Translations under genes and position numbers: made by a program
From: Perilla frutescens
Lineage: Eukaryota; Streptophyta; Magnoliopsida; Lamiales; Lamiaceae
Direction of reading: 5' to 3'
NCBI GenBank assembly: GCA_026008535.1
Contig: BRKX01000011.1
Location: forward strand, 45,430,183 to 45,494,182
Length of the DNA stretch: 64,000 bases
Shown here: positions 37,101 to 46,391 of the stretch, one piece after another
Numbering within the stretch: position 1 is the first letter of the stretch
How the letters are laid out: each line of letters begins with the position of its first letter
Notes under the pieces: generated by a model
Database searches by the model: none
Told to the model about the DNA's origin: nothing
The model's input: only the letters and a program-made list of their open reading frames with translations

Positions 37101-37289
37101 GTTGTACTAATTTGCTATAGACATCAAACCAAAATACATCAAAACATTCTGAAAAATTAATAAAACATTCACATCAAGATCGATAATTTAAGGCAAATAA
37201 CGCTAAAAAAATCGAGATGTCCAGGAAAAAACAAGAATAAATCAGATTCAAAACATCTAAATATTATATTAAATGGTAAAAAAATACAT

Positions 37290-37612
37290 GTTCGTGAGGC
37301 CCTTATGCCCTTCATTGTTGTCGGCTACGGTGGTAGCGGTTTCTACGATGTGGAGGCATTCAGCGACGAGGAAGAGGGCGGAGAGCGGAGGCGGTGATCT
37401 GGACGAGGGTGGAGGCAGGCGTTCGACGATGTGGATGAGGGCGGAGGCGGTGACTTGGACGAGGGCGGAGACGGGGTGTTCGGCGACGTGGAGGAGGGCG
37501 GAGGCGGCGACCTAGATGAGAGCGGAGGCGGGGCGTTCGGTGACGCGGAGGAAGTCGGATGGCGGAGGCGGCGACGAGGAGGGCGGATGATGGAGGAGGC
37601 GGCTGGTAGCTT
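37290..37612. repeat. GC-rich subterminal block with ~60-bp repeats
   Basis: GGCGGAGGCGG, GACGAGGGCGGAGACGG and TTCGGCGACGTGGAGGAGG phrases recur. All frames are open because stop codons are rare in this composition; a Gly/Asp/Glu-rich reading and a Pro/Ser-rich complement both exist, and neither resembles a known protein. It contrasts sharply with the AT-rich surroundings, as GC-rich subterminal regions of MULEs do. Confidence 0.6.
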
Positions 37613-37863
37613 TTTTGTAGGGTTTTCTTTCACTTATCAACAACCCAACTTGTGCTATTAATATGGAGATTTTGGGTTTGACATTAACACCCTTATGGAG
37701 CACGAAATTTTGGTAAAAAGTTACCATTTTGCAATTTGATCCCTAAAATCTAAAATCAATCTGGTCCATTAAATTAGTAGAGATCTATGGATGTAAATGG
37801 TTCTTAGTTCCTACATGGGGTATGGTTCTCATTTTAATCCACCCCTATATATATATATATATA

Positions 37864-38114
37864 GGATTTGGTTCAAATGAGAACTAGGTATTCGCGTGAG
37901 AACTATAAACAATTCTTATTTAGTGCAATTTTATAGCTTATTTTATTGTATTTTAGTGCTAATATTTTTAAAAAAAATTTATAGCTTATCATGTTGTATT
38001 TTAGTGCTAGTGACAATAGCACTAAAATACAACAAGATAAGCTACAAAATCATATTAAATAAGCATGGTTTATAGTTCTCACGGGAATACCTAGTCCCCA
38101 TTATAACCAACCCC
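37864..38114. mobile_element. 251-bp MITE with long TIRs in a (TA)n tract
   Basis: The left end GGATTTGGTTCAAATGAGAA, then CTAGGTATTCGCGTGAGAAC, pairs with the complement of the right end (GGGGTTGGTTATAATGGGGA, then CTAGGTATTCCCGTGAGAAC). Its centre has TAGTGCTAGTGACAATAGCACTA, the same TAGCACT word that fills the neighbouring element. It is flanked on both sides by TATATA repeats. Confidence 0.8.
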
Positions 38115-38336
38115 TATATATATATATATATATATATATAGGGTTGGGTTTCAGAAGGAACCATACCCCATGTGAGAACCGAGAACCAATCTTAGCCACA
38201 ATTTCGCCTATTTGGACGGCCAAGATATGTTCCAAAATTAAAAAAAAACGTGGTGGCATAATTGTAATAACGTTCAACTTCGCTGCCCCTGAATCTTAGT
38301 AAAGGTAAAATCAGAAATTTCAATGTATATGTGATT

Positions 38337-39801
38337 TGTTGGGGTTTTTTCGAAATGTACCCCACAGGATCTTTTTGGATGCCATTAATTCTAAGCTCAT
38401 GTATATCATAATTTTATGTGTGACATTAATAATCCTATGTTGAATTAACATGCATGTTTCAATATCGAATCTATTGCAGCAAAAAAAATAGAATCTATCG
38501 AAACCGGTACTTACAAACTTTGTCGGGTTGCTCACGGGATTAAAGATCTAATCCCGTTGTTGATGGAGAACACATGATCATGGTGAATCTTCATGTTGTT
38601 CGAAACACACAGCTCCAATATTCTACTTCTTGATCTTCTGCTGTATTTCCGAACCTTGTTTAGATGCAGGGTGGGCTGCAGACTACTAAACGGGTGTGGA
38701 AACTCTAGGAATCAAGAGAGCACTTAGAGGAGCTGTATTAGGCTTATTTTTCTTTGAATTTTTGTGGCCTCCCTCCCTTTATATAGGGGAGGGGACGAAA
38801 ATTAACTCCCCAAACCCTATTGGGCTTGGGCCTCCAACTCTGATTCCATTCTCAGTCCACTTAGATCATATTAGCCTACAACAGGGATCTAGAAGAATAT
38901 TAAATTGGCCTACTAATTTATTTAATTTCCAATATCCAATAAACTTAGGATATAATTAAATAAATTAAGTATTATTTTTATTCCACTAAAGAAATAATAC
39001 TGACCTACCAATTTAATACATATTTACGAATATGTTTTCTTCTTTAGTTCAGCCATTTCCCATGTTTAAGATATAATGTCCATTAATTAATTATGTAAGC
39101 TTCTGACAACTATAATTAATTAATATCTTGTCCTTGAGTAGTACCGCACGACTTCCATTTATCATGATAAGAATAAATTAATATTTTGCCTGCAGGGCTT
39201 TCCATGATCCTTGTGCTTCCTCAAGGGGACACCATCAACCTGGCGCACCAGGACACGATGCCCCTACATATTGCATGACCCATCATATGTGTAAATATTA
39301 CAACCCAAGATATCGAGATTATTGATTCTATGAAAAAATCTCACCCTTTGATAAATCAAAGCTGCAAACACTACACATATATGTCCGCCAACATATAGGG
39401 GTTAAGAACCCGAACTCTGTGGATTCTTATTCTCTCATTTAAGGTCAGAACAGAGAATAGAATCCTAAGTAGATCCTCCTCAATACACTTGCCCGTGTAC
39501 TAGAATAATATGTTAGTCAAGATAAACTAACTATCAGATTATTCTACGGTGTACCGATGGTGGGTTCAGGACCATCTAAGCCGTGAGCCTTTTAATACAT
39601 TGCAAGGAATCCGATGATATGATCTCTACCGTGTGTTGACCCACACCATATCATCTACAATGCAAGTATATGGAACCATGCATATAAATATATAACAATA
39701 AATATATACACAAACAGTGAATGCAATTATTATTCAATCTATATTATCTTAATATTATTTATGGTATACAAAGACAAGCTTTTCAGTATACAAAACCAAC
39801 A
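38337..39801 (-). mobile_element. Solo LTR, 1465 bp, duplication TGATT
   Basis: Starts TGTTGGGGTTTTTTCG and ends ATACAAAACCAACA, flanked by TGATT at 38332-38336 and 39802-39806. A TATATAAAGG box on the minus strand (about 38777-38786), followed downstream by a leader-like region, suggests minus orientation. No internal element sequence is present, so the partner LTR was lost by recombination. Family unknown; copia is likelier from its length and ends. Confidence 0.8.
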
Positions 39802-39829
39802 TGATTCATGCGTCTATTTTTCAATTTAG

Positions 39830-39910
39830 GGTTTTAGCATTGTTATTCTCTATTTTAGCACTGTCGTTATTTATTTTAGCACTGTCATGACTTATTTTAG
39901 CACTAACATG
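39830..39910 (-). repeat. Left array of TTTTAGCACT words
   Basis: TTTTAGCA(C/T)TGTC/G words recur from 39835 to 39905 and again at 40585-40770, about a dozen in all. They resume in the complementary orientation at 41480-41790. Confidence 0.7.
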
Positions 39911-40117
39911 ACCATTGTTTAGCATGACAAGAAACTCCCAAACCAGCTTTCTTTTTGCAAAATACAATTTCACCATCAACTCCCGCAGAACCTTTGGATG
40001 CATGCTCATCATTGAGTGATGAAATTGTTCCATTAATGAAGGTGCAGAGGCTACAGCTGAACTTGACGATATTCCCCTATTATCGCCAAACAACAAATGC
40101 CAAATCATGCTAATCAC
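39905..40117 (-). pseudogene. Probable captured gene fragment, unrecognised
   Basis: On the minus strand an open reading contains SLMEQFHHSMMSMHPKVLRE followed by LMVKLYFAKRKLVWEFL and ends exactly where the TTTTAGCACT array begins. It looks like a folded helical protein segment with normal codon use, unlike the array, so I read it as a captured exon. I do not recognise the family. Confidence 0.4.
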
Positions 40118-40189
40118 ATATTCATCAAATATAATTAAATGTTGATGTCCACCTATTAACTAAATTAATTCTGTTTAGGTTGTGTTAGT

Positions 40190-40519
40190 ATGTTGAGACT
40201 TGCTTGTCGCAAGTCATTATCACAAATTCGTGGTTTTCATTCTATTCAGGTGAGTTTGTAATTTTTCAATTATCGATCACTGTTTGTTTTGGCAATGAGA
40301 CTTGGATATATACATGTATATATTTCTGCTCTTATCGTTTCTATATTCTTGCAGCCTTTCTTGGGGCCAAGAAGCTTTTTTGGTGTAGACGATTTTCTTG
40401 ATGATGACAATGGCAGGCCATACACATATCAAAGAGAAAAGAAGTCCAAAAATCCGAACAAGCATGTGTCTTTCAAACAACGGACTGTTGTTTACATGGA
40501 GCCGTTCACTTTGGATGTC
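40190..40519 (+). pseudogene. Captured two-exon fragment, likely a mitochondrial uL18-like ribosomal protein gene
   Basis: Exon 1 (40190-40249) encodes MLRLACRKSLSQIRGFHSIQ, an Arg-rich start with no acidic residue, as in mitochondrial presequences. A 105-base intron follows (GTGAGT...TTGCAG, 40250-40354), then exon 2 in the same phase (40355-40519) with RSFFGVDDFLDDDNGRPYTY and later KNPNKHVSFKQRT and MEPFTLDV. I recall this start from plant mitochondrial L18p/L5e-family proteins, whose ribosomal domain would follow. Here the homology stops and an unrelated LYPVTLG-stop follows. Retention of the intron means it was copied at DNA level, as in Pack-MULEs, not by retrotransposition. Family naming is from memory and moderately secure. 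Confidence 0.6.
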
Positions 40520-40584
40520 TTATACCCCGTCACATTAGGGTAGATAGGTGGGGGAATAGGTGTAGGAGATCGCATTGTCATGGC

Positions 40585-40780
40585 CTTTTTTAGCACTGTC
40601 GTGACCTTTTTTAGCATTGTCATGACTTATTTTAGCATAACTCTTTCAAGATTTTAGCACTGTCAATTTCAATTTTAGCACTGTCATGGCCTTTTTTAGC
40701 ATGGCTCTTTTAGGTTTTAGCACTGTCATTTTCTATTTTAGCATTGTCATGGCTTATTTTAGCATGACTCTTTTAGGATT
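40585..40780 (-). repeat. Continuation of the TTTTAGCACT array
   Basis: Words TTTTTAGCACTGTCGTGACC, TTTTAGCACTGTCATGGC and variants are spaced 20-45 bases apart, on both sides of the captured two-exon fragment together with 39830-39910. Confidence 0.8.
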
Positions 40781-41150
40781 TATGTGAAATGGACGATATT
40801 TCATACGCGATAATCATTATAGTCCTCATTAAATTTAAAGTTTCATTTTAGTTTATATAGATATCGATGATCATCAAGGCAAGCCACAATCTGGAGCTAT
40901 CCGGCATTTTGTTAACACGATCATAGATTTTGAATTCTATTAACTTGGGTATATAATGGAATTGTGAGAATAAATAAATATGTACCAATTAACTGATAAC
41001 AATACTTACTCCTAATGAACCGAAGTGGAAAGCAAGAAAAAGGAGTGAAAACATTTGAATAAGAATTTAAAGATGACATAAATATGTATGGAATTACATA
41101 TGTAAAAGACGATATTAATTACTTATTAGTTAGCTATATATATAGATAGA

Positions 41151-41410
41151 TAGCACATCTAACCCGGCCCCTTATGGTTCTAGAACAAATAAATAACAAG
41201 ACATAATAAAAGGAAGATGTGAAAAGGGAAGGTGGCGGAATAAGAAAGATTAGCTGACAGCCGCCGTGTTGCTGCCGCGCCGGAGTAGTTATTGTAAGGA
41301 TAATAGAAAGGGGCTGGTGGTGCATAATATTAGCCGCCGCCACCACAGCATATTACCGGAGCAGTCGGAGGGCAATTTCCTTTGTCCGTAGACGACGACG
41401 GTGGCGGTGC
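41151..41410 (-). pseudogene. Captured fragment of a Pro-rich, GPI-anchor-like secreted protein gene
   Basis: On the minus strand the reading runs APPPSSSTDKGNCPPTAPV, ICCGGGG, one in-frame stop (TAA), YYAPPAPFYYPYNNYSG, then a basic segment and a hydrophobic C terminus (FPFHIFLLLCLVIYLF) followed by TAG. A Cys/Gly/Pro/Tyr-rich body with a hydrophobic tail is the layout of small cell-wall, GPI-anchored extensin-like proteins. The frame starts at the edge of a GTGCTAAAAT word, so the 5' part is cut by the element. The stop and truncation make it a pseudogene. Confidence 0.5.
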
Positions 41411-41422
41411 TAAAATAGTTGT

Positions 41423-41474
<52 letters not shown>
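41423..41474. repeat. (TA)n(GA)n microsatellite
   Basis: About 14 TA units are followed by 12 GA units inside Mutator-like element 2. Confidence 0.95.
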
Positions 41475-41479
41475 TTTTC

Positions 41480-41790
41480 AATATTTGATGTAGTAATATA
41501 TTACAGTAGTGCTAAAATATATATATAGAGTTTTTAACAGTAGTGCTAAAATAGGTTATAACAGTGCTAAAATAGATCACAGTAGTGCTAAAGTACTAAT
41601 AATGAAAAATTCAAAATAACAACTTAATCAGCTTTGTCAACCTAAGTGCTAAAATAGTTCACAGTAGTGCTAAAATAGGTTACAACAGTGCTAAAACAGA
41701 TCACAGCAGTGCTAAAGTACATGATAGTGCTAAAATAATTGACAGTAGTGCTAAAATAAGTTACAACAGTGCTAAAATAATGTTAGCTTC
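41480..41790 (+). repeat. Right array of GTGCTAAAATAG words
   Basis: ACAGTAGTGCTAAAATAG and ACAACAGTGCTAAAATA alternate about a dozen times, 20-30 bases apart. It is the inverted counterpart of the left TTTTAGCACT array. Confidence 0.85.
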
Positions 41791-42239
41791 ATCACAAATG
41801 AAGCTAACAATTATGTCAAACCACAGAAAGAATTGTTGCTCTCTATCACCATTTCCCTGGCTGAAGATGTTGGTGTGGAGTGTGTACAGATTATGACCCT
41901 TGTTTAGCATGAAAATTATTTAGCATTACAGTAAAAAAAAAAATATCATCGTTTTGATTACAGATTAGATCTACTTCTTATCACATCAATGTGAACACTA
42001 CATCGCCTCCAGATAACCAATTCAAACAAGTTTGGGTAAGAACAATCGAATGACGACTTATACACCATAAAGCAACATATTCCTTCAAAAAAAGAGTTCT
42101 TACAATTTAACTAAAAAAAAGGGTAGCAGTCAACCACATAGTTCATTCACGTGAGATTGAGATAATTCTAAAAAACCTAACCGCGGCATCAATTCCCACA
42201 TTCACAAATTAAAAAAAAATCAATATGAGACACTTTCAA

Positions 42240-42440
42240 GTGAACAATCGAAATGCCGATCGATGAGACAGCAAAACTCCACAGCAACACGAAGGAATCG
42301 AAGCTGCATGAAACAGCGTCGTATTTCTCATCTCCGACGTCGAACTCGCCGTCGTGCTAGGGTTTAATCAATTCAGACAATTCCTCCGATCCTCTGGCTC
42401 TCCACAAATTGGAAAATCGATGAATATTCGGAGAAACGAA
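42240..42440 (-). other. Exon-like segment near the right TIR of Mutator-like element 2
   Basis: The minus strand has AAACCCTAG (a common plant 5' leader word) at about 42355-42363, then a GC-richer stretch with an ATG at 42331 opening 31 codons (MRNTTLFHAASIPSCCCGVL...). It may be a captured first exon or the element's own promoter region; the product is not recognised. Confidence 0.3.
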
Positions 42441-42719
42441 AGTAGAGAGATAACGAATTTTTTTCTTTTCCTCTGCTATCCTCTTGCTGTTCTGTCATCG
42501 GAGTCTTTTATTCTCTCTCTTCTATGTTGTTTGAATGTGTGAGAGATAATGAATATAATTACGAAAATACCCTCAGTTCATTAAAAAATCACTATAATTA
42601 CAGTAATGCCACCGCGTTTTTTAATTTTAAAGTGTATCTTGGCCATCCAAATAGGCGAGATTAGTGGCTGAAATTGGTTCTCAGTTCTCACAGGGAAGTG
42701 TGGTTCTCACATGATCCCA

Positions 42720-42790
<71 letters not shown>
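42720..42790. repeat. (CT)n(TA)n microsatellite
   Basis: About 17 CT units followed by 17 TA units lie immediately outside the right end of Mutator-like element 2. Confidence 0.95.
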
Positions 42791-42792
<2 letters not shown>

Positions 42793-42933
42793 TTACTCTA
42801 ATTATTTATTAATATTTTCTAATTATAATATAGCTTATAACTTTAAATTTTATATTTTTAAAAGAACTTTTAATTTCACATATTTTAGTAAAAGATCATA
42901 CAATTTACGTGCAACGCACGTAATATCCGCTAG
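42760..42933 (+). mobile_element. Candidate Helitron 3' end (small non-autonomous copy)
   Basis: TTACGTGC-AAC-GCACGTAA (42905-42923) is an 8-bp stem with a 3-base loop. Six bases later comes CTAG (42930-42933) followed by T, the standard Helitron ending (hairpin then CTRR, target A^T). A 5' TC start may be the TCTATATA at about 42754, which would make a very short AT-rich element. The left end is uncertain. Confidence 0.5.
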
Positions 42934-43468
42934 TATTATTAAAACATGTGAAGATGTAAAAACAAAGGAGGTATCGCATACTTTGAGATTCATAAAATTA
43001 GGAAAATTACAATATTGTCCTCCGTAATCTTATACAATTTTTAGTGTACTATCTTTTTAATACTTTTTTTTAAGTTGTCGTATACTAAATTTATCGGCTA
43101 CACAATAGTTGACTAGCTATTTTACAAAATTGTTTCTTGAATCCCAAAAATTTTGCCCAAAATCCTTGAGATTGTTGGTGACGTGTAGAAGTTGGTATGT
43201 AATTAGGGATTTGTGAAGTTTGCTTTACTAAAACGGAATCCCAAAGTGTCCAAAATTCCACTTTGTCACTACCCATGCAATTTCATGTGGCTCCAAATTT
43301 CCGTACGTCATTTCAGCCTTGTTGGAACTGGATAACAATGCACAAAAACTAGAGGCCCTCTAATTTTCTCATACAAAATTCAGTTATGTATTTGATTGAT
43401 AGCTCCAAATCAAGATTTAATTTGCTTCCCCAAATTCCATTCCAAACTGAATTGAAGCACATCATAAC
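42934..43468 (+). promoter_or_regulatory. Upstream region of the RIBA2-like gene
   Basis: No gene or repeat was recognised between the Helitron-like end and the RIBA start. It should contain the promoter and 5' leader; I could not pick a convincing TATA box. Confidence 0.4.
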
Positions 43469-45489
43469 ATGGATTGCATTGTTTTCCAGCAATCACCATT
43501 TTCTCATAGTTTGATCACATCAAAATCCTCACATTTTGCAGTTTGGCCTCAAAAAACCGCGGTTTTCAGTAAAAATCGACGTTGGAAGTTAGCAACATGC
43601 TTGGCTCTTGGATCATCAGATGAGAAGTCAAACGCAAACGGATTGAGTGATGAGGCTTCCACTTCTCCATTCGGAACATTGGAAGCCGAAATAACTCAAG
43701 AAACCATTGATTTCTTCGTTAGTGATGCAGAAGGCGATCCTGACCGTCCCTCTCCCGGCTACTCTGCAATAGAACAAGCTCTTTCTGCATTGCGCCAAGA
43801 AAAGGTAAACTGGAATATATTAATATTTATATTTGAAGTGCTTAATTTGATTTTGTGATAGATTGATATATGCATATCTAGTGCTGATTATTTGCTGTGA
43901 AATTTGTTTTAAGTTTGTGCTTGTTGTAGATGGTGACGATGATGAGGATGATGTTGATGTTGAAGGGAACCTTGTGATGGCTGCATCCCATGTGAGTCCT
44001 ACAGCTATCGCGTTCATGGTTAAGCATGGATCGGGTATAATATCCGTTGGAATGAAAGAAGAGGACCTCGAGAGGCTAAAGCTACCTTTGATGTCGCCCG
44101 AAAATGAAGATGATTCATCTGCTCCTTCCTTCACAGTCACTGTGGTATATATAATATAATTAACTTGTTCTCATTCCTTAATTACTTCATTCTTGATTTT
44201 GGATGCATTAAGTTTTTGCATGTGTAATTAGGATGCTAAAGCTGGAACATCTAGTGGTGTATCAGCTTCGGACAGGGCGAAAACTGTCCTTGCTCTCTCC
44301 TCCCCTGAATCAAGGGCAGAAGATTTCAGAAGGCCGGGCCATGTATTCCCCCTCAAGTATAGGAACGGGGGTGTTCTACGTAGAGTTGGTCACACTGAAG
44401 CTTCTGTGGATTTGGTAACACTAGTTGGTTTGCAGCCTGCAGTCTCAGTTCTCTCAGCCGTAGTCAATGCAGAAGATGGCTCTATGGCCTCCATTGCCAC
44501 TTTAAGAAAGTTGGCCTTAGATTATAGCATTCCAATTGTTTCAATCACTGATCTCATAAGGTATACATATGTATATATATCAGATTTCTTTCAAGAACAA
44601 ACATGGGATGTATCACCAAGTTTTGAATTAATTGGGTTTCAGGTACAGGAGAAAGAGGGAAAAGGTGGTGGAAAGGACTGCAGTTTCACATTTGCCAACT
44701 AAATGGGGTTCGTTTATGGTGCAGTGTTATCGTTCAAAGCTTGATGGGATGGAGCATATGGTGGTTGTAAAGGTAAAAGAAACATATATATATATTCTGT
44801 AATGTTGTTGCTTATGAATACGATATATGATATGTCTGCAGGGAGACATAGGGAATGGACAAGATGTTCTTGTGAGGGTTCATTCGGAGTGTTTGACAGG
44901 CGACATATTTGGATCAAGGCGTTGCGACTGTGGCAATCAGTTAGATCTTGCAATGCAATTGATAGAGCAAGCTGGTCGAGGTGTTCTAGTCTATCTCCGG
45001 GGGCATGAAGGCCGTGGAATCGGGCTTGGTCACAAACTTCAGGCCTACAATTTGCAGGACCAAGGCCATGACACAGTAGAAGCAAATCTTGAGCTTGGTT
45101 TTGCAGCTGATGCCCGTGAATATGGGATTGGAGCCCAGGTATGTATACTTTCTCAACTTTTACTATAATCATTCTTCAAAATGATACATATATCTTAACA
45201 CTCTCTGTGCTGTGCTGTGCTTAATCAGATGCTACGAGACGTTGGAGTTCATACCATGCGCCTCATGACCAATAACCCTGCCAAATTTACTGGTCTCAAG
45301 GGCTACGGCTTAGCAGTTGTGGGGCGCGTTCCTGTACTCACCCCCATCACAGAGGACAACAAGCGCTATCTGGAAACAAAACGCGTTAAGATGGGTCATG
45401 TGTATGGATCTGACCTACAAGGCCAAGCCCAAGTGCCCTTGTCTCAATTCATCAAATCAACTACAGATAATCAAGAGGCACCACAGTGA
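43469..45489 (+). CDS. RIBA2: RIBA2-like riboflavin biosynthesis protein, plastid (GTP cyclohydrolase II active type)
   Basis: Six exons: 43469-43804, 43914-44144, 44232-44560, 44643-44772, 44842-45138, 45229-45489; GT..AG introns; 527 aa. Residues 1-45 resemble a chloroplast transit peptide. The DHBP-synthase-like domain (about 113-325) has lost the signature DDEDRENEGD, replaced by DGDDDEDDVDVEGN (118-131), while RRPGHVFPL and GHTEAS remain. The C-terminal GTP cyclohydrolase II domain (about 343-510) looks intact: zinc ligands Cys359, Cys370 and Cys372 in HSECLTGD...RRCDCGNQ, LRGHEGRGIGL, DTVEANLELG and NNPAKFTGLKGYGL. In Arabidopsis, RIBA2 is the paralogue that lost DHBPS activity, and this gene has the same look. 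Expected reaction: GTP to the pyrimidine precursor of riboflavin, in plastids. It converges with the RING gene at 45747. No frameshift was seen. Confidence 0.9.
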
Positions 45490-45647
45490 AATACTGCATT
45501 TTTTTATACTAATGCATTTCATTTTTACTTCATATGAAACACTATTCTGCTGAAAATTCCAGTGCAATGTGCAGAAACTAAGCACTGCAAATGATTCAAA
45601 TTTCATCACTCTTTCCAACTCATACTATACATTTTTATTATGGTGAC

Positions 45648-45653
45648 AATAAA
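45648..45653 (+). terminator. Polyadenylation-signal candidate for the RIBA2-like gene
   Basis: AATAAA lies about 160 bases after the stop codon, in the 257-base gap between the two convergent genes. Confidence 0.4.
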
Positions 45654-45746
45654 ATGCAAATATATCTTGATACAACAAAAAAACAACACAAGAAAAGTTG
45701 CTAAAATGGCCTTATTCTGCCTCCCAGCATACAAGATGAATGATTG

Positions 45747-46391
45747 TTATCGCCTAGACTCCACTGTTACTTGCACAACAGTTGTTTCTAAAGGATCTTG
45801 TTGTTGTTCTTGGTAATGATCTGATCTCTCTCGATGAAAGTCTTCCCTACTAAGAGTTTCCAGATACAAGTGCATGTCCGCTGAAGATCCACGGGGAGTA
45901 TTGGCATGGCATATATAAGATCTACAGACAGGGCAGCTCGAGTGAGTCTGGAACCAAGTATCGATGCAGGAGACATGAAACACATGAGAGCAAATAGGCA
46001 GGTGCTTCACCCACTCCCCTTCTTCAAATTCATCCAAACAAACTGCACATTCTGAGTTGTTGGGATTTGATTCTCCATCTTTTGATTTGTTCTTGATCTG
46101 ACTGATGGGAAGTGAGTGCATCAAATAGGAGTCCAGTCCCCTACTCTGAAACTGGGAAGAAAACTCCTCAAGATGCTGATTAAGGTGCCTCCTTTGATCT
46201 GGATTACGCGATAGACTTATCACACGAAATGTCACACAGCTCCTTTCCAGTATCTTGTAGTAACTGAATAACAGGAAGAGGCTGCAAACCAGACCAACCA
46301 ACCCAATAACCTGAGGATCCCACCTTGGAGAATCGGCCCCTGGAGACGCTGTCGGGGATGGAGACATGCTATCTATTGAAGCATAAGGCAT
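45747..46391 (-). CDS. ATL-type RING-H2 finger E3 ubiquitin ligase (214 aa)
   Basis: A single-exon frame, usual for ATL genes. Order: Ser/Pro-rich N terminus, one membrane segment (about residues 28-48, VIGLVGLVCSLFLLFSYYKIL with the last residue at its edge), a basic stretch, the GLD box (85-87, in RGLDSY) and a RING-H2 domain with all eight ligands: Cys115, Cys118, Cys134, His136, His139, Cys142, Cys153, Cys156, plus Trp146 and Pro154 needed for E2 contact in this family. The C terminus is acidic and Gln-rich. Expected role: membrane-anchored RING E3 ligase transferring ubiquitin with an E2; the substrate cannot be told. Met9 is an alternative start. The gene converges on the RIBA2-like gene. 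Confidence 0.92.
   Translation of the reverse strand: MPYASIDSMSPSPTASPGADSPRWDPQVIGLVGLVCSLFLLFSYYKILERSCVTFRVISLSRNPDQRRHLNQHLEEFSSQFQSRGLDSYLMHSLPISQIKNKSKDGESNPNNSECAVCLDEFEEGEWVKHLPICSHVFHVSCIDTWFQTHSSCPVCRSYICHANTPRGSSADMHLYLETLSREDFHRERSDHYQEQQQDPLETTVVQVTVESRR

Larger units (their letters stand above)
31605..37845. mobile_element. Mutator-like element 1 (~6.2 kb) with long degenerate TIRs
   Basis: The left end (AAATGAGAACCAATGCC, then TGTAGGAACTAGGAACTAAT) pairs with the complement of the right end (AAATGAGAACCATACCCC, ATGTAGGAACTAAGAACC). The inverted similarity extends roughly 150 bases with changes. Both ends lie in TA-rich DNA, so a duplication cannot be read. Inside are head-to-tail ~430-bp repeats with TTAGCAAAT words on the left (32030-34800), ~230-bp repeats with ATTTGCTAA words on the right (35880-37100), a FAR1-type domain fragment (34844-35053) and a GC-rich block (37290-37612). 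FAR1/FRS proteins are related to MULE transposases, which is why I call it Mutator-like. An LTR-type insertion occupies 32338-33578. Confidence 0.6.
38141..42723. mobile_element. Mutator-like element 2 (~4.6 kb) carrying host-gene fragments
   Basis: The left end (GGGTTGGGTTTCAGAAGGAA..., GTGAGAACCGAGAACCAAT, CGCCTATTTGGACGGCCAAG, GGTGGCAT) pairs with the complement of the right end (GGGATGGGATCATGTGAGAA..., GTGAGAACTGAGAACCAAT, CGCCTATTTGGATGGCCAAG, GGTGGCAT), giving inverted repeats of about 130 bases. TTTTAGCACTGTCATGAC-type words fill 39830-40790 and their complements (GTGCTAAAATAG) fill 41480-41790. Between and beside these lie apparently captured gene pieces (39905-40117, 40190-40519, 41151-41410, 42240-42440). 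A solo LTR sits at 38337-39801. No transposase was found, so it is non-autonomous. Confidence 0.65.

Noticed and set aside
37273..37727. Gly/Asp/Glu-rich and Pro/Ser-rich frames on opposite strands
   Set aside because: Repeat read-through in GC-rich DNA; no start context or family resemblance.
44714..45172. 152-codon minus-strand frame
   Set aside because: Antisense shadow of RIBA2-like exons 4 and 5 running through an intron.
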